Of a stretch of DNA of 51,402 nt, positions 35,955 through 44,571 are shown one piece after another (the first letter of the stretch is position 1; each line of letters starts with the position of its first letter). This stretch comes from Saprospiraceae bacterium UBA3362 (GTDB lineage: Bacteria > Bacteroidota > Bacteroidia > Chitinophagales > Saprospiraceae): positions 1 to 51,402 of the forward strand of contig DEQQ01000001.1 of the NCBI GenBank assembly GCA_002360455.1. Reading direction: 5' to 3'. A program made the translations under genes and the position numbers. Under the pieces are notes generated by a model. The model ran no database searches. It was not told the origin of the DNA and saw only the letters and a program-made list of their open reading frames with translations.

Positions 35955-37889
35955 CTATTCTTTAGAAGTGATTACTATTTTTCTAATCTCAGTAGGAAAA
36001 AGTTCAGACTCCATTTTTACAATATAAAAACCATTGGCTAAACCTTGCGATTGGAGAATTTCCCTTTCATTACAGAAATTTCCTTTGGAAATCAGTTGAC
36101 CGTTCAAATGATATAAATAGCTTACGCATGAGTTTGTAGAAATTGACTCTGTTGCTCTATTTTCTTCATTGAGTGAATTGGAATTATGGACATAAGAAGA
36201 GGATGAGCCCACTAAATTTCCTTTGATCTCTTGATACCAAGAGGCTGTGCCAAGTTCATCCAAAGAATTAAGTCTATAGATATTGGAGTATGCCAAATCT
36301 TGATAAGGATTAGGAATTAAAAGATATGGATTAGAAAAACTATTTCTTTGTAAAACAAATGATCTCAACATATAATAATCTGACATATCTATTGTCTGAT
36401 CTTCATTTAGATCTGCAATACATTTCTCAAACTCCGTATTAATGGTTCTTTTTGACTGAACTATTTCGTACAAAGCTTGGACATCAGCCATATCTAAAAC
36501 ATCACTGAGTTGAGTTATAGCGCTGTTCCATTTTAAAATGTACTGATTATGAATCGGCACATTTAAAAATTGAAAATCATTTCCGGATTGATGAAGTTTG
36601 AACTTAACTGTTGGATTTTGTACATCAATTAATTCCAGTTCTTGAGCTAGGCCCGGATTGCTTAGTTTTACTACTACATTAGACGTTAAAAGATTGAATC
36701 CCGGCTCACAATCTTGAATCCCGCTGTTGTTTTGGATGATCACTTTGGTTTTACAGTGACTTTGGTTGCCGTATTGATCTGTTATCCATAATTCCACTTC
36801 GTTTTCGCCAACTTCATTGCATGTAAATATTCTTGATCGGTCTGAAGTATCAGCAGAAAATGAAAAATACAATTTCCTATTTTTACAAACATGAAATGAA
36901 CCCTTATCCAAATCCTTTGCCCATACTTCTACCATGCCTTCATCGGGAGTCCCATCTTGGTCCGTATCCATAGGCATCAAAGCCAATATTACAGAAGTCA
37001 GACAATACGGTGTGGGTGGAATTTTAGGCAATACTGTAACCTTGTATTCACATTTAATTTCATGTTCACAACCAGTTTCAGCAATAAAATAAAATTTATA
37101 CTCCCCTACAGGATAAAATCCGCTTGCGTCTTCCAATGACTGAGTTGCAAATTTGGAGTTATTGCGTATTTTGTATGGAATTGAACAGCGACTTGCCAAT
37201 GTCGGAATTCCCAGTTTTACAAATGCACCTTCACATAAGGAATCTGCAAACACTACTGTATCTTTTGGACAAATGATTTTGGCATTTGGATCTGTTGTAA
37301 CCAATTTGATTACCTGAGTACCCTGATACACTCCTCTGCCCGGAAATGCAGGATCATAGGAACACCAATCTAATACCTTCCAAGTTCTTACAATTTTTAC
37401 GCAGGACTCACTAAATACAAATTTGTCGTCACTGTAAGATGTTGCTGGTCTGCTGCACCATATTTTGTTCCAATAAGGTCTATCATAAGGTTTATTGATA
37501 TTCTTAAAGTCAGTCCAAGGGTCGCAGCTTTCTATCTCCAAAGAAGGTGGAAAAACAATATCCTTATAACTGAACGCCCCTAAATTGCTTACCGTTATAA
37601 TCTGTTTACAACTCACTATATTCCACAAGGTATCTTCGGTCTGCCAATATCTATGAATTGTTCCATTGCCACAGGCGTCAATTTTGGTTTCAATTCGGCA
37701 AGTGTGAAGTTCTTTGGTCTCGCCATGACAGGTTACGGTTGCATTGCCATAAATATTGAGATCTGAGTAATCGTCAATACAAGAAATAGTAATATCCGAT
37801 GGACATGCAAAGTTAAAATCCGGACAGGAGGCTTTGAGATGAAATCCAAAACCTAAAAGCAGAACAGCTGAATAATATAATTTTTTCAT
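35955..37889 (-). CDS. Large secreted surface protein with dockerin-like and type IX sorting domains
   Basis: 644 residues from the ATG at 37889 (signal peptide KKLYYSAVLLLGFGFHLKAS). The mature N-terminus is cysteine-rich (CPDFNFACPSDITISC onward), of the HYR/immunoglobulin-like kind often found in Saprospiraceae surface proteins. Around residues 470-530 are two calcium-loop segments, including DLNEDQTIDMSDYYML, which look like a type I dockerin. The last 90 residues (ESISTNSCVSYLYHLNGQLI, LANGFYIVKM) form a type IX sorting domain. A dockerin-like module in a type IX cargo would allow docking to a partner. No cohesin is visible in the window. Confidence 0.8.
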   Translation of the reverse strand: MKKLYYSAVLLLGFGFHLKASCPDFNFACPSDITISCIDDYSDLNIYGNATVTCHGETKELHTCRIETKIDACGNGTIHRYWQTEDTLWNIVSCKQIITVSNLGAFSYKDIVFPPSLEIESCDPWTDFKNINKPYDRPYWNKIWCSRPATSYSDDKFVFSESCVKIVRTWKVLDWCSYDPAFPGRGVYQGTQVIKLVTTDPNAKIICPKDTVVFADSLCEGAFVKLGIPTLASRCSIPYKIRNNSKFATQSLEDASGFYPVGEYKFYFIAETGCEHEIKCEYKVTVLPKIPPTPYCLTSVILALMPMDTDQDGTPDEGMVEVWAKDLDKGSFHVCKNRKLYFSFSADTSDRSRIFTCNEVGENEVELWITDQYGNQSHCKTKVIIQNNSGIQDCEPGFNLLTSNVVVKLSNPGLAQELELIDVQNPTVKFKLHQSGNDFQFLNVPIHNQYILKWNSAITQLSDVLDMADVQALYEIVQSKRTINTEFEKCIADLNEDQTIDMSDYYMLRSFVLQRNSFSNPYLLIPNPYQDLAYSNIYRLNSLDELGTASWYQEIKGNLVGSSSSYVHNSNSLNEENRATESISTNSCVSYLYHLNGQLISKGNFCNEREILQSQGLANGFYIVKMESELFPTEIRKIVITSKE

Positions 37890-37916
37890 TGTGCATAAGG
37901 GGTTTGACCGGATGCA

Positions 37917-37924
37917 CAAATATA
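37917..37924 (-). promoter_or_regulatory. -7 box of the dockerin-like surface protein gene
   Basis: On the minus strand this reads TATATTTG, a perfect TAnnTTTG box, about 27 nt before the ATG at 37889. No clear -33 element is present. Confidence 0.45.
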
Positions 37925-38153
37925 AAAAGATTATATTTGAATTATTTGATTATTTAATGAGGTAAAAAGAAGAATCTATATTATTTTATAACCAGTTATT
38001 ATTTAATTATATACATATGCAGTATATATTTAATATTAATAACTCGGCTACCTGCTTAGTGAAATTATTGTTCCTTAAGTAGTAATGAACAAGGGAAACC
38101 CAAAACTGATAGAAATTCAATAAATAACGAAAACTAAAACAAGCTAAAAGTCA

Positions 38154-38256
38154 TCTGCATGAGCAGGCCGGAATACGTCCCGAAGGGACGGTGCAAAGCA
38201 CCGAGCGAACAGCGAGTATGCAGGACTGCGACCCCGCGAAGCGGGGTCATGCCCAA
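38154..38256 (-). repeat. Structured intergenic repeat, copy C
   Basis: Inverted relative to copies A, B and E. Terminal stem GCATG (38157-38161) with CATGC (38248-38252). Stem 1 is GACCCCGC/GCGGGGTC with a GAA loop (38230-38248). Stem 2 is GGTGC/GCACC (38190-38202), and stem 3 is CGTCCC/GGGACG with a GAA loop (38176-38190). The linker reads CTCGCTGTTCGCTCGG on the minus strand. The terminal and inner stems differ from those of the other copies by paired changes. Confidence 0.88.
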
Positions 38257-38270
38257 TATTTATCTCTTTT

Positions 38271-39815
38271 TTATTTGAGGATATTCATTTTTGCAGTCAT
38301 TGTCTCTGTATTTGGAGACATAATCCTAACGATATACTGTCCGGAGATCAAATCTTTAGTCTCAATTGGCAGGATGTGTTGCCCTTGTAAATATCGTTTT
38401 GCTTTGAGAATATTTTTAATTAATCTTCCTTGTTCATCGAGAATATCAACTGTTATTTCTTTGTTTTGATTGAGAACAAACCCAAGATTACATTCTTCTG
38501 AGACCGGATTTGGATAAATTGGATAAATTTTATCTACCTCATATTCAAATTTCTCGTTGGCTGTGTTTAAGGATAGGTTTTCATCTCCGTTTTGATAGAG
38601 AACATAAGTTATAGGGAGATAAAACATCTCATCTGCGGTGCCTTCGCCCCAGGTGACAAATTTTGGAGGTGAATTAGGATTTGAAGGATTGTTAGTGGTA
38701 TTATCGTAGGTGCAGAACGCATGGATTTCTGATCCTGCAGGAAGTACCACCGGTTTGTTGAATGAGTAACCGCCCTGCCAATTAAAATCCCAATCGTTGA
38801 TTTTAATCAAATTTTCTTGAGTTCCATTGGGCAATTTAGCATAGACTGTCCAATTTTTTCCCAGCATATGACAATGCGGCCAAATGCCTATCAAGCTTAC
38901 TTTGATAGGAACTTTATAAACTGCCTCAAACTGTTTTACTTGGTTGGGAGAGATTACAAATGGACCATTTACTAAGTCTGTTGGCAACAGGATATGGCTC
39001 ATCACTCTTCTTTTTGCCGGAGTTTTGGAAAAAAATAAATTGACCGTTGAGCTATCGTATTCATCAACACTTGTCGGCGCATAATGCATTTGAAGGACCA
39101 AATCTGATCCTTTTGGAATAAGCTGGGACATTCCGTTAGAGAACACTGCAGGTTTAGTACCCGGAACATAGCCCGGAAGTTGATCTCCGCGCAAGACATT
39201 TGCGCCTGCTCCTGTAAATCCATATTCTGCTGATTTGGCATCTTCTGCCTTTGCAGCACCTGTATTGTCTGCCCAAAACAACGTATGATGTACCACTTTT
39301 TTGTTACCCGGTCTCATCTCAAGAGCAACAAGTTCTTTGTCCTCTGTCAATCCTGAAGGCAGTACAAAATAACGATATTCATCTTTACCATCGCCTTTGT
39401 GAAGATAGGATTGAGAAAATGACAGAACCAAATCCGGAGTTCCAACCTGAGAACCGGTAGGGAAAGTAGGAAATGGAGGTTCCTTGGCAGGGTCACCCTG
39501 AGGCATTCCTTTGTCTACCCAATCGCTTATTTGCTTGATTTCTGAGTCGGTTAGATAGTTTTCGTGCTGCACTTGTTTGTAGCTTGGATCGGGTTTCCAA
39601 GGCGGCATATATTTTATTTTGGTCACATATTTTATTGTGGCTCCCCAAGCTGCTACTTCATTGTAATTGGTAAGAGAAAAAGGGCCAATTTCTCCCGGTC
39701 TATGACAATTACTGCAATGTTTGTAGATGAGAGGTGCTATATCCTCAGAATAATTTTGTGCCTTTAAAGCTGTAAAAGTCATGAACGTAAGGATAAAGAG
39801 CAAATTTTTTTTCAT
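38271..39815 (-). CDS. Secreted cytochrome c / type II copper monooxygenase with type IX sorting domain
   Basis: 514 residues from the ATG at 39815 (signal peptide MKKNLLFILTFMTFTALKAQ). A mono-haem cytochrome c motif C34-S-N-C37-H38 is followed by a copper type II, ascorbate-dependent monooxygenase-like region. A complete set of candidate copper ligands is visible: H176 and H177 (VVHHTLFW) with H244 (LQMHYAP) for one site, and H314, H316 (PHCHMLG) and M397 (ADEMFYL) for the other. A type IX sorting domain ends the protein (YPIYPNPVSEECNL). It should act outside the cell, with haem-supplied electrons replacing ascorbate. The thioredoxin-like gene 40 bp upstream is its probable partner. Confidence 0.88.
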   Translation of the reverse strand: MKKNLLFILTFMTFTALKAQNYSEDIAPLIYKHCSNCHRPGEIGPFSLTNYNEVAAWGATIKYVTKIKYMPPWKPDPSYKQVQHENYLTDSEIKQISDWVDKGMPQGDPAKEPPFPTFPTGSQVGTPDLVLSFSQSYLHKGDGKDEYRYFVLPSGLTEDKELVALEMRPGNKKVVHHTLFWADNTGAAKAEDAKSAEYGFTGAGANVLRGDQLPGYVPGTKPAVFSNGMSQLIPKGSDLVLQMHYAPTSVDEYDSSTVNLFFSKTPAKRRVMSHILLPTDLVNGPFVISPNQVKQFEAVYKVPIKVSLIGIWPHCHMLGKNWTVYAKLPNGTQENLIKINDWDFNWQGGYSFNKPVVLPAGSEIHAFCTYDNTTNNPSNPNSPPKFVTWGEGTADEMFYLPITYVLYQNGDENLSLNTANEKFEYEVDKIYPIYPNPVSEECNLGFVLNQNKEITVDILDEQGRLIKNILKAKRYLQGQHILPIETKDLISGQYIVRIMSPNTETMTAKMNILK

Positions 39816-39855
39816 AAGGAATACATTTGAATTCATATCAAAGATAATACTAATT

Positions 39856-40374
39856 TTATTTTTGCAAAAAACAACCTACAGGCTGTGTTCCATGGGGTGG
39901 TTTGGGTTTTTGAGAAGCGATGGCTTCCAAAGCATCTCTGAGATCATGCACCTGAGCTCGTGCTCTCCTCTTGCCGACTCGGACAAACCAATCATCGATT
40001 CTACCATGATACAGCATTTGATTTTTTTCCAGATCCCAAACTACAACGGTCGGCAAAATTTCAATTCCATTTTTGGCTGCTAAAAGCTGTGCACTGTCTG
40101 TTCTGCATTCCAACTTTAGATTGTAATGCTTAGCAAAAAGAGCAACCGATTGCTCTGAACTTTCTTTTGAGGGAAAAATGGCCTGAAATGAAAATTCCGA
40201 GGATTTATAATCATTTGAAATGGCATTGATCTCCGGAACATAGGCTTGGGAGATTTTACACTCTTCCAATAAAAAAAACAACACTTGGATGGTTTGTTGC
40301 TGTGCAGTTAAAAAGCTCGCTATCAATAAATTAAAACAAAACAAGCCAATTCTGTTTCTAGTCATCAAGCTCAT
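39856..40374 (-). CDS. Exported thioredoxin-fold protein paired with the monooxygenase
   Basis: 172 residues with a short signal peptide (about 4-24, IGLFCFNLLIASFLTAQQQ). The thioredoxin fold shows FFLLEECKISQAYVPEINAI, where the active-site pair is C-x-x-S rather than CxxC, and a cis-proline segment ILPTVVVWD. The C-terminus ends GTQPVGCFLQK; a C-terminal Gly-Cys tail like this is shared by redoxin-like proteins found beside cytochrome/copper monooxygenase genes. A single active-site cysteine argues against ordinary disulfide reduction and for a copper-delivery or peroxide role. It is the first gene of the unit with the monooxygenase. Confidence 0.75.
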   Translation of the reverse strand: MSLMTRNRIGLFCFNLLIASFLTAQQQTIQVLFFLLEECKISQAYVPEINAISNDYKSSEFSFQAIFPSKESSEQSVALFAKHYNLKLECRTDSAQLLAAKNGIEILPTVVVWDLEKNQMLYHGRIDDWFVRVGKRRARAQVHDLRDALEAIASQKPKPPHGTQPVGCFLQK

Positions 40375-40409
40375 GCATTATTAGACTGCTTAAATCCTTA
40401 AAAGTTTAA

Positions 40410-40417
40410 TAAATTTG
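40410..40417 (+). promoter_or_regulatory. -7 box of the hydroxyacyl-CoA dehydrogenase operon
   Basis: TAAATTTG is a perfect TAnnTTTG box 26 nt before the ATG at 40444. The predicted leader is about 20 nt. Confidence 0.45.
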
Positions 40418-40443
40418 CAAGAATTTTTAAACAAAGCCAATCG

Positions 40444-41352
40444 ATGGAGATAAAAAATATAAGTGTAATTGGAGCCGGGACCATGGGGAATGGAATAGCT
40501 CATGTTTTTGCTCAGTACGGGTTTAAGACCACTTTGTGTGACATCTCCCAAGAACAATTGGAAAAAGCATTGGCGAACATTCAAAAAAATCTTGATCGAC
40601 AGCTTCAAAAAGGAATATTAACAGAGATCCAAAAAGCAGCATGCTTGTCCAATTTATGTACTAATACCAATTTACAGGAGGCCGTAGCTCAGGCTGATCT
40701 GGTTGTAGAAGCTGCTACAGAGAATGAACCTATTAAGCTCAAAATTTTTGCTGAGATGGATCTGCATTCTCCGGAACATACTATTCTTGCAAGCAATACT
40801 TCATCTATCTCTATCACAAGAATAGCTGCTGCAACAAAAAGACCCGACAAAGTCATTGGGATGCATTTTATGAATCCTGTACCGGTAATGAAACTTGTAG
40901 AAATCATCAAAGGATACTCAACCTCTACAGAAACTCTAAAACAAATAGAATCGTGTACTTCTAAATTGCAAAAAGTGCCCATTTTGGTTAATGATTATCC
41001 TGGATTTATTGCCAATAGGATATTAATGCCCATGATCAACGAAGCTATTTACTCTTTATATGAATCTGTGGCGGGAGTGAATGAAATTGATCAGGTCATG
41101 AAATTAGGAATGGCTCATCCTATGGGGCCTTTGCAGCTTGCCGATTTTATAGGTTTGGATGTTTGTCTTGCAATCTTGAAAGAACTGCATCAAGGATTTG
41201 GAAATCCTAAATATTCTCCATGCCCTTTATTGATCAATATGGTTGCTGCAAAGCAGCTAGGTGTCAAATCAGGCAGAGGATTTTATGATTATACCTCGGG
41301 TCAAAAAGAAGCTCAGGTTTCTTCTCATTTTATTAAATACTCAGTTTCATAA
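40444..41352 (+). CDS. hbd: 3-hydroxybutyryl-CoA dehydrogenase
   Basis: 302 residues. The NAD-binding motif is VIGAGTMGNGIAHVFAQYG near the start (G10, G12, G15). ASNTSSISITRIAAATKRPD, MHFMNPVPVMKLVEII and the C-terminal domain NRILMPMINEAIYSLYESV with MKLGMAHPMGPLQLADFIGLD complete the family pattern. It interconverts 3-hydroxyacyl-CoA and acetoacetyl-CoA-type substrates with NAD(P), in the cytoplasm. Assignment to butyrate, polyhydroxybutyrate or phenylacetate pathways is open. One nucleotide separates it from the next gene. Confidence 0.95.
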   Translation: MEIKNISVIGAGTMGNGIAHVFAQYGFKTTLCDISQEQLEKALANIQKNLDRQLQKGILTEIQKAACLSNLCTNTNLQEAVAQADLVVEAATENEPIKLKIFAEMDLHSPEHTILASNTSSISITRIAAATKRPDKVIGMHFMNPVPVMKLVEIIKGYSTSTETLKQIESCTSKLQKVPILVNDYPGFIANRILMPMINEAIYSLYESVAGVNEIDQVMKLGMAHPMGPLQLADFIGLDVCLAILKELHQGFGNPKYSPCPLLINMVAAKQLGVKSGRGFYDYTSGQKEAQVSSHFIKYSVS

Positions 41353-41353
41353 C

Positions 41354-41713
41354 ATGAGCAAGATTAAGTCAATTCTAAACATGACCTGTCCGGCCTGTAG
41401 AACAGGAAAATTATTTCCAAACCAAAATATGTTTGACTACAGCTTCAAGATGAATTCAAGTTGTTCTCATTGCAATGAAGATTTTGAGCGCGAGCCCGGG
41501 TTCTATTATGGAGCAATGTTTTTGAGTTATGTTATGTTTGGAATATTGAGCTTGATTGTAGTGGGTACTCTAATTCTTTTATTCAAAATAGAATGGAGAT
41601 TGGCATTAGTCTGTTTAGCCTTTTTGCTTGCATTGACTTTTGTTCTTCAATTTCGTTTAGCAAGATCCGTATGGATTCATTTGATGGTCGATTTCAATCC
41701 CAAGAAAAAATAA
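41354..41713 (+). CDS. DUF983 membrane protein with zinc ribbon
   Basis: 119 residues. Two CxxC pairs at the N-terminus (MTCPACRTG, SSCSHCNEDF) form a likely zinc ribbon. The conserved EPGFYYGAMFLSYVMFGI and a second membrane helix (LALVCLAFLLALTFVLQF) follow. It is a typical DUF983 protein of unknown function. The ATG at 41354, one base after the previous stop, is preferred because it begins just before the ribbon; an earlier start inside the previous gene is rejected. Confidence 0.88.
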   Translation: MSKIKSILNMTCPACRTGKLFPNQNMFDYSFKMNSSCSHCNEDFEREPGFYYGAMFLSYVMFGILSLIVVGTLILLFKIEWRLALVCLAFLLALTFVLQFRLARSVWIHLMVDFNPKKK

Positions 41714-41780
41714 TTTATTGGGATCTTTTGATTAACTTACTTAATTGAAAAGAAACTCCACGAATTAAAATAGAAAAAAA

Positions 41781-42116
41781 ATGGCAAATCATTATTACAA
41801 CAGCGAAGATTTAAAAAAATTTGGACAGGTCGGGCAGTTTCAGAAAGAAATGGCCGATAAATTTTTTGCATGGTATGGTACCGTTTTTCAAGATTCCAAT
41901 CTTAGTGCAAAAGAAAAATCAATAATCGCATTGGCAGTTGCTCATGCAGTGCAATGCCCCTATTGTATTGAAGCCTATACCGCAGACGCCTATGAAAAAG
42001 GATACAGTGAAGCACAAATGATGGAAGCCGTTCATGTTGCTTCTGCCATAAAAGGAGGAGCTGCACTGGTTCATGGAGTTCAAATGATGAACAAAGCCAA
42101 AGAAATAGCAATGTAA
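41781..42116 (+). CDS. Carboxymuconolactone decarboxylase-family protein of the arsenosugar cluster
   Basis: 111 residues in the AhpD-like alkylhydroperoxidase fold, with H55 and C59-P-Y-C62 in ALAVAHAVQCPYCIEAYTAD. This small protein is encoded next to the radical SAM enzyme ArsS and the methyltransferase ArsM in many genomes, where it is named a peroxidase-like protein of arsenosugar biosynthesis. Some relatives have selenocysteine at the CxxC; this one has plain cysteines. It is followed after 22 bp by arsS. Confidence 0.85.
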   Translation: MANHYYNSEDLKKFGQVGQFQKEMADKFFAWYGTVFQDSNLSAKEKSIIALAVAHAVQCPYCIEAYTADAYEKGYSEAQMMEAVHVASAIKGGAALVHGVQMMNKAKEIAM

Positions 42117-42138
42117 AATTGTAAATAAAATAATCTCA

Positions 42139-43188
42139 TTGAAATCATTACAAGCCACACAAAACAGACTTGCGCAAGCTCAAGAGCAGATTGCCATCCT
42201 TGAACATTCTGCATTTGAACATTTTGATCCAATTCCGTTTCAATACAAACTCGAAGAAAGCTCTCTTTATCCTTTAAGGCCAAAAGAGATCAATATATTT
42301 CAGATTAACATCGGCAAAATGTGCAACCAAGTTTGTAAACATTGCCATGTTGACGCCGGTCCCGACCGAAAAGAAATTATGGACCAAACCACCATGCAGC
42401 AGTGTCTAGATATATTAAGCGCACATCCTCAGTTTAGCATTGTTGATCTAACAGGCGGCGCACCCGAAATGAATCCAAACTTCCGATGGTTTGTTGAAGA
42501 AATTGCAAAACTGAATCGACACATTATAGTGCGTTGCAATCTAACCATTCTGAGAGCAAATAAAAAATATTACGATCTGCCGGAGTTTTACAAAAAACAT
42601 CGGATAGAAGTTGTATCTTCTCTTCCCTTTTACAATAAAGACAGAACAGACAGACAGCGTGGCGATGGAGTCTTTGATGATTCGATAGCAGCCATAAAAA
42701 TGTTAAATGCTGTTGGTTACGGGCATGAAGAATCAAGCTTAAAGTTGAATTTGGTTTACAATCCTGCAGGAGCATTTTTACCTGCCTCTCAGACCGAACT
42801 GGAACGCGAATTCAAACAAGCTCTATGGAATGATTATCAGTTGGTATTTAATCAATTGTTTTGTATAACCAATCTTCCCATCAGCAGGTATTTGGATTGG
42901 TTGATTCAGTCAGGAAATTACGAGCGCTACATGGACAAATTAATCAATGCGTATAATCCGGCTGCTGCTGCAAATGTAATGTGCAGAAATACGATTTCTG
43001 TCAGCTGGGATGGTTACCTTTATGATTGTGATTTTAATCAAATGCTTGAGCTTACTTTAGCTTGTCCAAGCAAGCACATTTCGCAATTCAATATACAACA
43101 AATCCAAAACAGAGATATCATTGTCGGACAACATTGTTATGGATGCACTGCCGGAGCAGGAAGCAGTTGTGGAGGAGAAGTGGTTTAA
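42139..43188 (+). CDS. arsS: Arsenosugar biosynthesis radical SAM protein ArsS
   Basis: 349 residues with the radical SAM cluster C62-x3-C66-x2-C69 (MCNQVCKHCHVDAGPDR) and a conserved C-terminus ending CYGCTAGAGSSCGGEVV. In the literature ArsS adds a 5'-deoxyadenosyl group to dimethylated arsenic made by ArsM, giving arsenosugar precursors. I see no in-frame TGA, so no selenocysteine. The best start is TTG at 42139, 23 nt after the previous stop, because no ATG lies before the conserved region. It is cotranscribed with its neighbours on both sides. Confidence 0.9.
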   Translation: MKSLQATQNRLAQAQEQIAILEHSAFEHFDPIPFQYKLEESSLYPLRPKEINIFQINIGKMCNQVCKHCHVDAGPDRKEIMDQTTMQQCLDILSAHPQFSIVDLTGGAPEMNPNFRWFVEEIAKLNRHIIVRCNLTILRANKKYYDLPEFYKKHRIEVVSSLPFYNKDRTDRQRGDGVFDDSIAAIKMLNAVGYGHEESSLKLNLVYNPAGAFLPASQTELEREFKQALWNDYQLVFNQLFCITNLPISRYLDWLIQSGNYERYMDKLINAYNPAAAANVMCRNTISVSWDGYLYDCDFNQMLELTLACPSKHISQFNIQQIQNRDIIVGQHCYGCTAGAGSSCGGEVV

Positions 43189-43214
43189 ATCTTATAGTCA
43201 ACTAATTAAAAAAA

Positions 43215-44189
43215 ATGAAAATGTCCTACTTAGATCAAACTATAGATGTTTATAAAAAAGCGGCAGAGACCCCGGATGTAGGTTTGTGTTGCACTACAAC
43301 ACCTATATGGCAATTGCCGGGATTAAAAATTCCGCTGATCATGCAACAAATGAATTACGGCTGCGGCAGTACAGTAAATCCAAGAGATTTGGTCAACAAC
43401 CCCAAAATACTTTATGTAGGCGTTGGAGGTGGAATGGAACTGTTGCAGTTTGCTTATTTCAACAGGACAAAAGAAGGCGTCATTGGAGTAGATGTTGTAG
43501 AAGAAATGTTGGACGCCAGCAAAAGAAATTTTATTGAAGCCGAACAATTGAATCCGTGGTTTCAATCTGAATTTGTTTCTTTAAGAAAGGGAAATGCCTT
43601 GCAACTTCCTGTTGAAGACAATAGCATCGACGTTGCAGCCCAGAATTGTTTATTCAATATATTCAAACAAGATGAACTAAAGCAGGCTTTGAGGGAAATG
43701 TACAGAGTGCTCAAGCCCCATGGCAGACTGGTGATGAGTGATCCTGTCTGTGAGGCCGAAATGCCAATGGCTTTGCGAGAAGATGATAGACTTCGCGCGC
43801 TCTGCCTCAGTGGCTCGATACCGCTCAATAAGTATCTTAAAATGATCACCGAAGTAGGATTTGGGACCGTTGAAGTTCGAGCTAAAAGACCGTATCGCAT
43901 CCTAGATCCAAAACATTACAATACCGACAAGCTGATATTCATTGAGAGTGTGGAGGTATGTGCCATCAAAGATCCAATGCCGAATGATGGAGCCTGTATT
44001 TTTACCGGAAAAACAGCCATTTACTTTGGAGAAGAAAGCCAGTTTGATGATCACAAAGGCCATTTATTGTTAGCCAATCAACCTCTTGCTGTTTGTGACA
44101 AAACGGCAACAGATCTTGCTGCTTTACAAAGAGAAGATTTGTATATTTCGGAGAGTACCTATTTTTACGATGGCGGAGGTTGTTGTTAA
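43215..44189 (+). CDS. arsM: Arsenosugar biosynthesis arsenite methyltransferase ArsM
   Basis: 324 residues. A Rossmann-fold SAM methyltransferase with a glycine-rich loop (VGVGGGMELLQFAYF, about residue 73) and the acidic VIGVDVVEEMLD. Arsenic-binding cysteines are present: C25-C26 in DVGLCCTTTPIW, another in NYGCGST, and more in the C-terminal half (DPVCEAE, RALCLSGS). The C-terminus ends DGGGCC. It methylates arsenite stepwise to trimethylated forms. Third gene of the cluster, 26 bp after arsS. Confidence 0.9.
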   Translation: MKMSYLDQTIDVYKKAAETPDVGLCCTTTPIWQLPGLKIPLIMQQMNYGCGSTVNPRDLVNNPKILYVGVGGGMELLQFAYFNRTKEGVIGVDVVEEMLDASKRNFIEAEQLNPWFQSEFVSLRKGNALQLPVEDNSIDVAAQNCLFNIFKQDELKQALREMYRVLKPHGRLVMSDPVCEAEMPMALREDDRLRALCLSGSIPLNKYLKMITEVGFGTVEVRAKRPYRILDPKHYNTDKLIFIESVEVCAIKDPMPNDGACIFTGKTAIYFGEESQFDDHKGHLLLANQPLAVCDKTATDLAALQREDLYISESTYFYDGGGCC

Positions 44190-44277
44190 TTGAGGACAAT
44201 TGTGGTCGTTGACCTTCAAAACCGGATTGATCTAATGGTGAGAAGAAAATTTCTGACAATATGTAAATTCGTTGGGC

Positions 44278-44571
44278 TTAACTAAATTTAATTTTTTCTA
44301 CTTTATATTGTGGAAATGCGGCATTTAGTTCGGCAAGAATTTTTGTATTGGACGCTTGTAATTCATTGCGAAAAGAGGCAGAGTTGATTTTAATTGTTAG
44401 CAGTTTTCCATCCCAGAGGATGTCCCCTGTATATTGTGTGGCAATGACTCCATAGCGATCGTGCCAAAATTGCTCGATGCATTTGCGCTCAAAATTCTGT
44501 TTTAAATGAGCCTGATCCAAAAAATCTTTGAGCACATCTCCTATACTTTGTTCATTTGACTTTTTGTTCAT
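44278..44571 (-). CDS. DUF721 (DciA-like) protein
   Basis: 97 residues of the DUF721 family, whose relatives include the DciA replicative-helicase loader. Its central segment (QFWHDRYGVIATQYTGDILW, LLTIKINSASFRNELQA) matches the family's KH-like core. The start ATG (44569-44571) overlaps the recF stop by 4 nt, so the two are translationally coupled. An in-frame start 4 codons upstream is less likely. The position after recF is typical in Bacteroidota and supports a role near replication or repair. Confidence 0.82.
   Translation of the reverse strand: MNKKSNEQSIGDVLKDFLDQAHLKQNFERKCIEQFWHDRYGVIATQYTGDILWDGKLLTIKINSASFRNELQASNTKILAELNAAFPQYKVEKIKFS

Larger units (their letters stand above)
37890..38270. 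other. Intergenic region holding a promoter and repeat copy C
   Basis: 381 bp without a gene. The left end holds the promoter of the 35955 gene (37917-37924) and 38154-38256 is repeat copy C. The A+T-rich stretch 37925-38153 shows nothing else that I can support. Confidence 0.6.

Noticed and set aside
41781..43188. Selenocysteine in the CMD protein or ArsS
   Set aside because: The CMD site is plain CxxC and ArsS has no in-frame TGA in its conserved region.
44190..44277. Hairpin TTGAGG...GGTC/GACC after arsM as a terminator
   Set aside because: The stem is short and imperfect and no T run follows.
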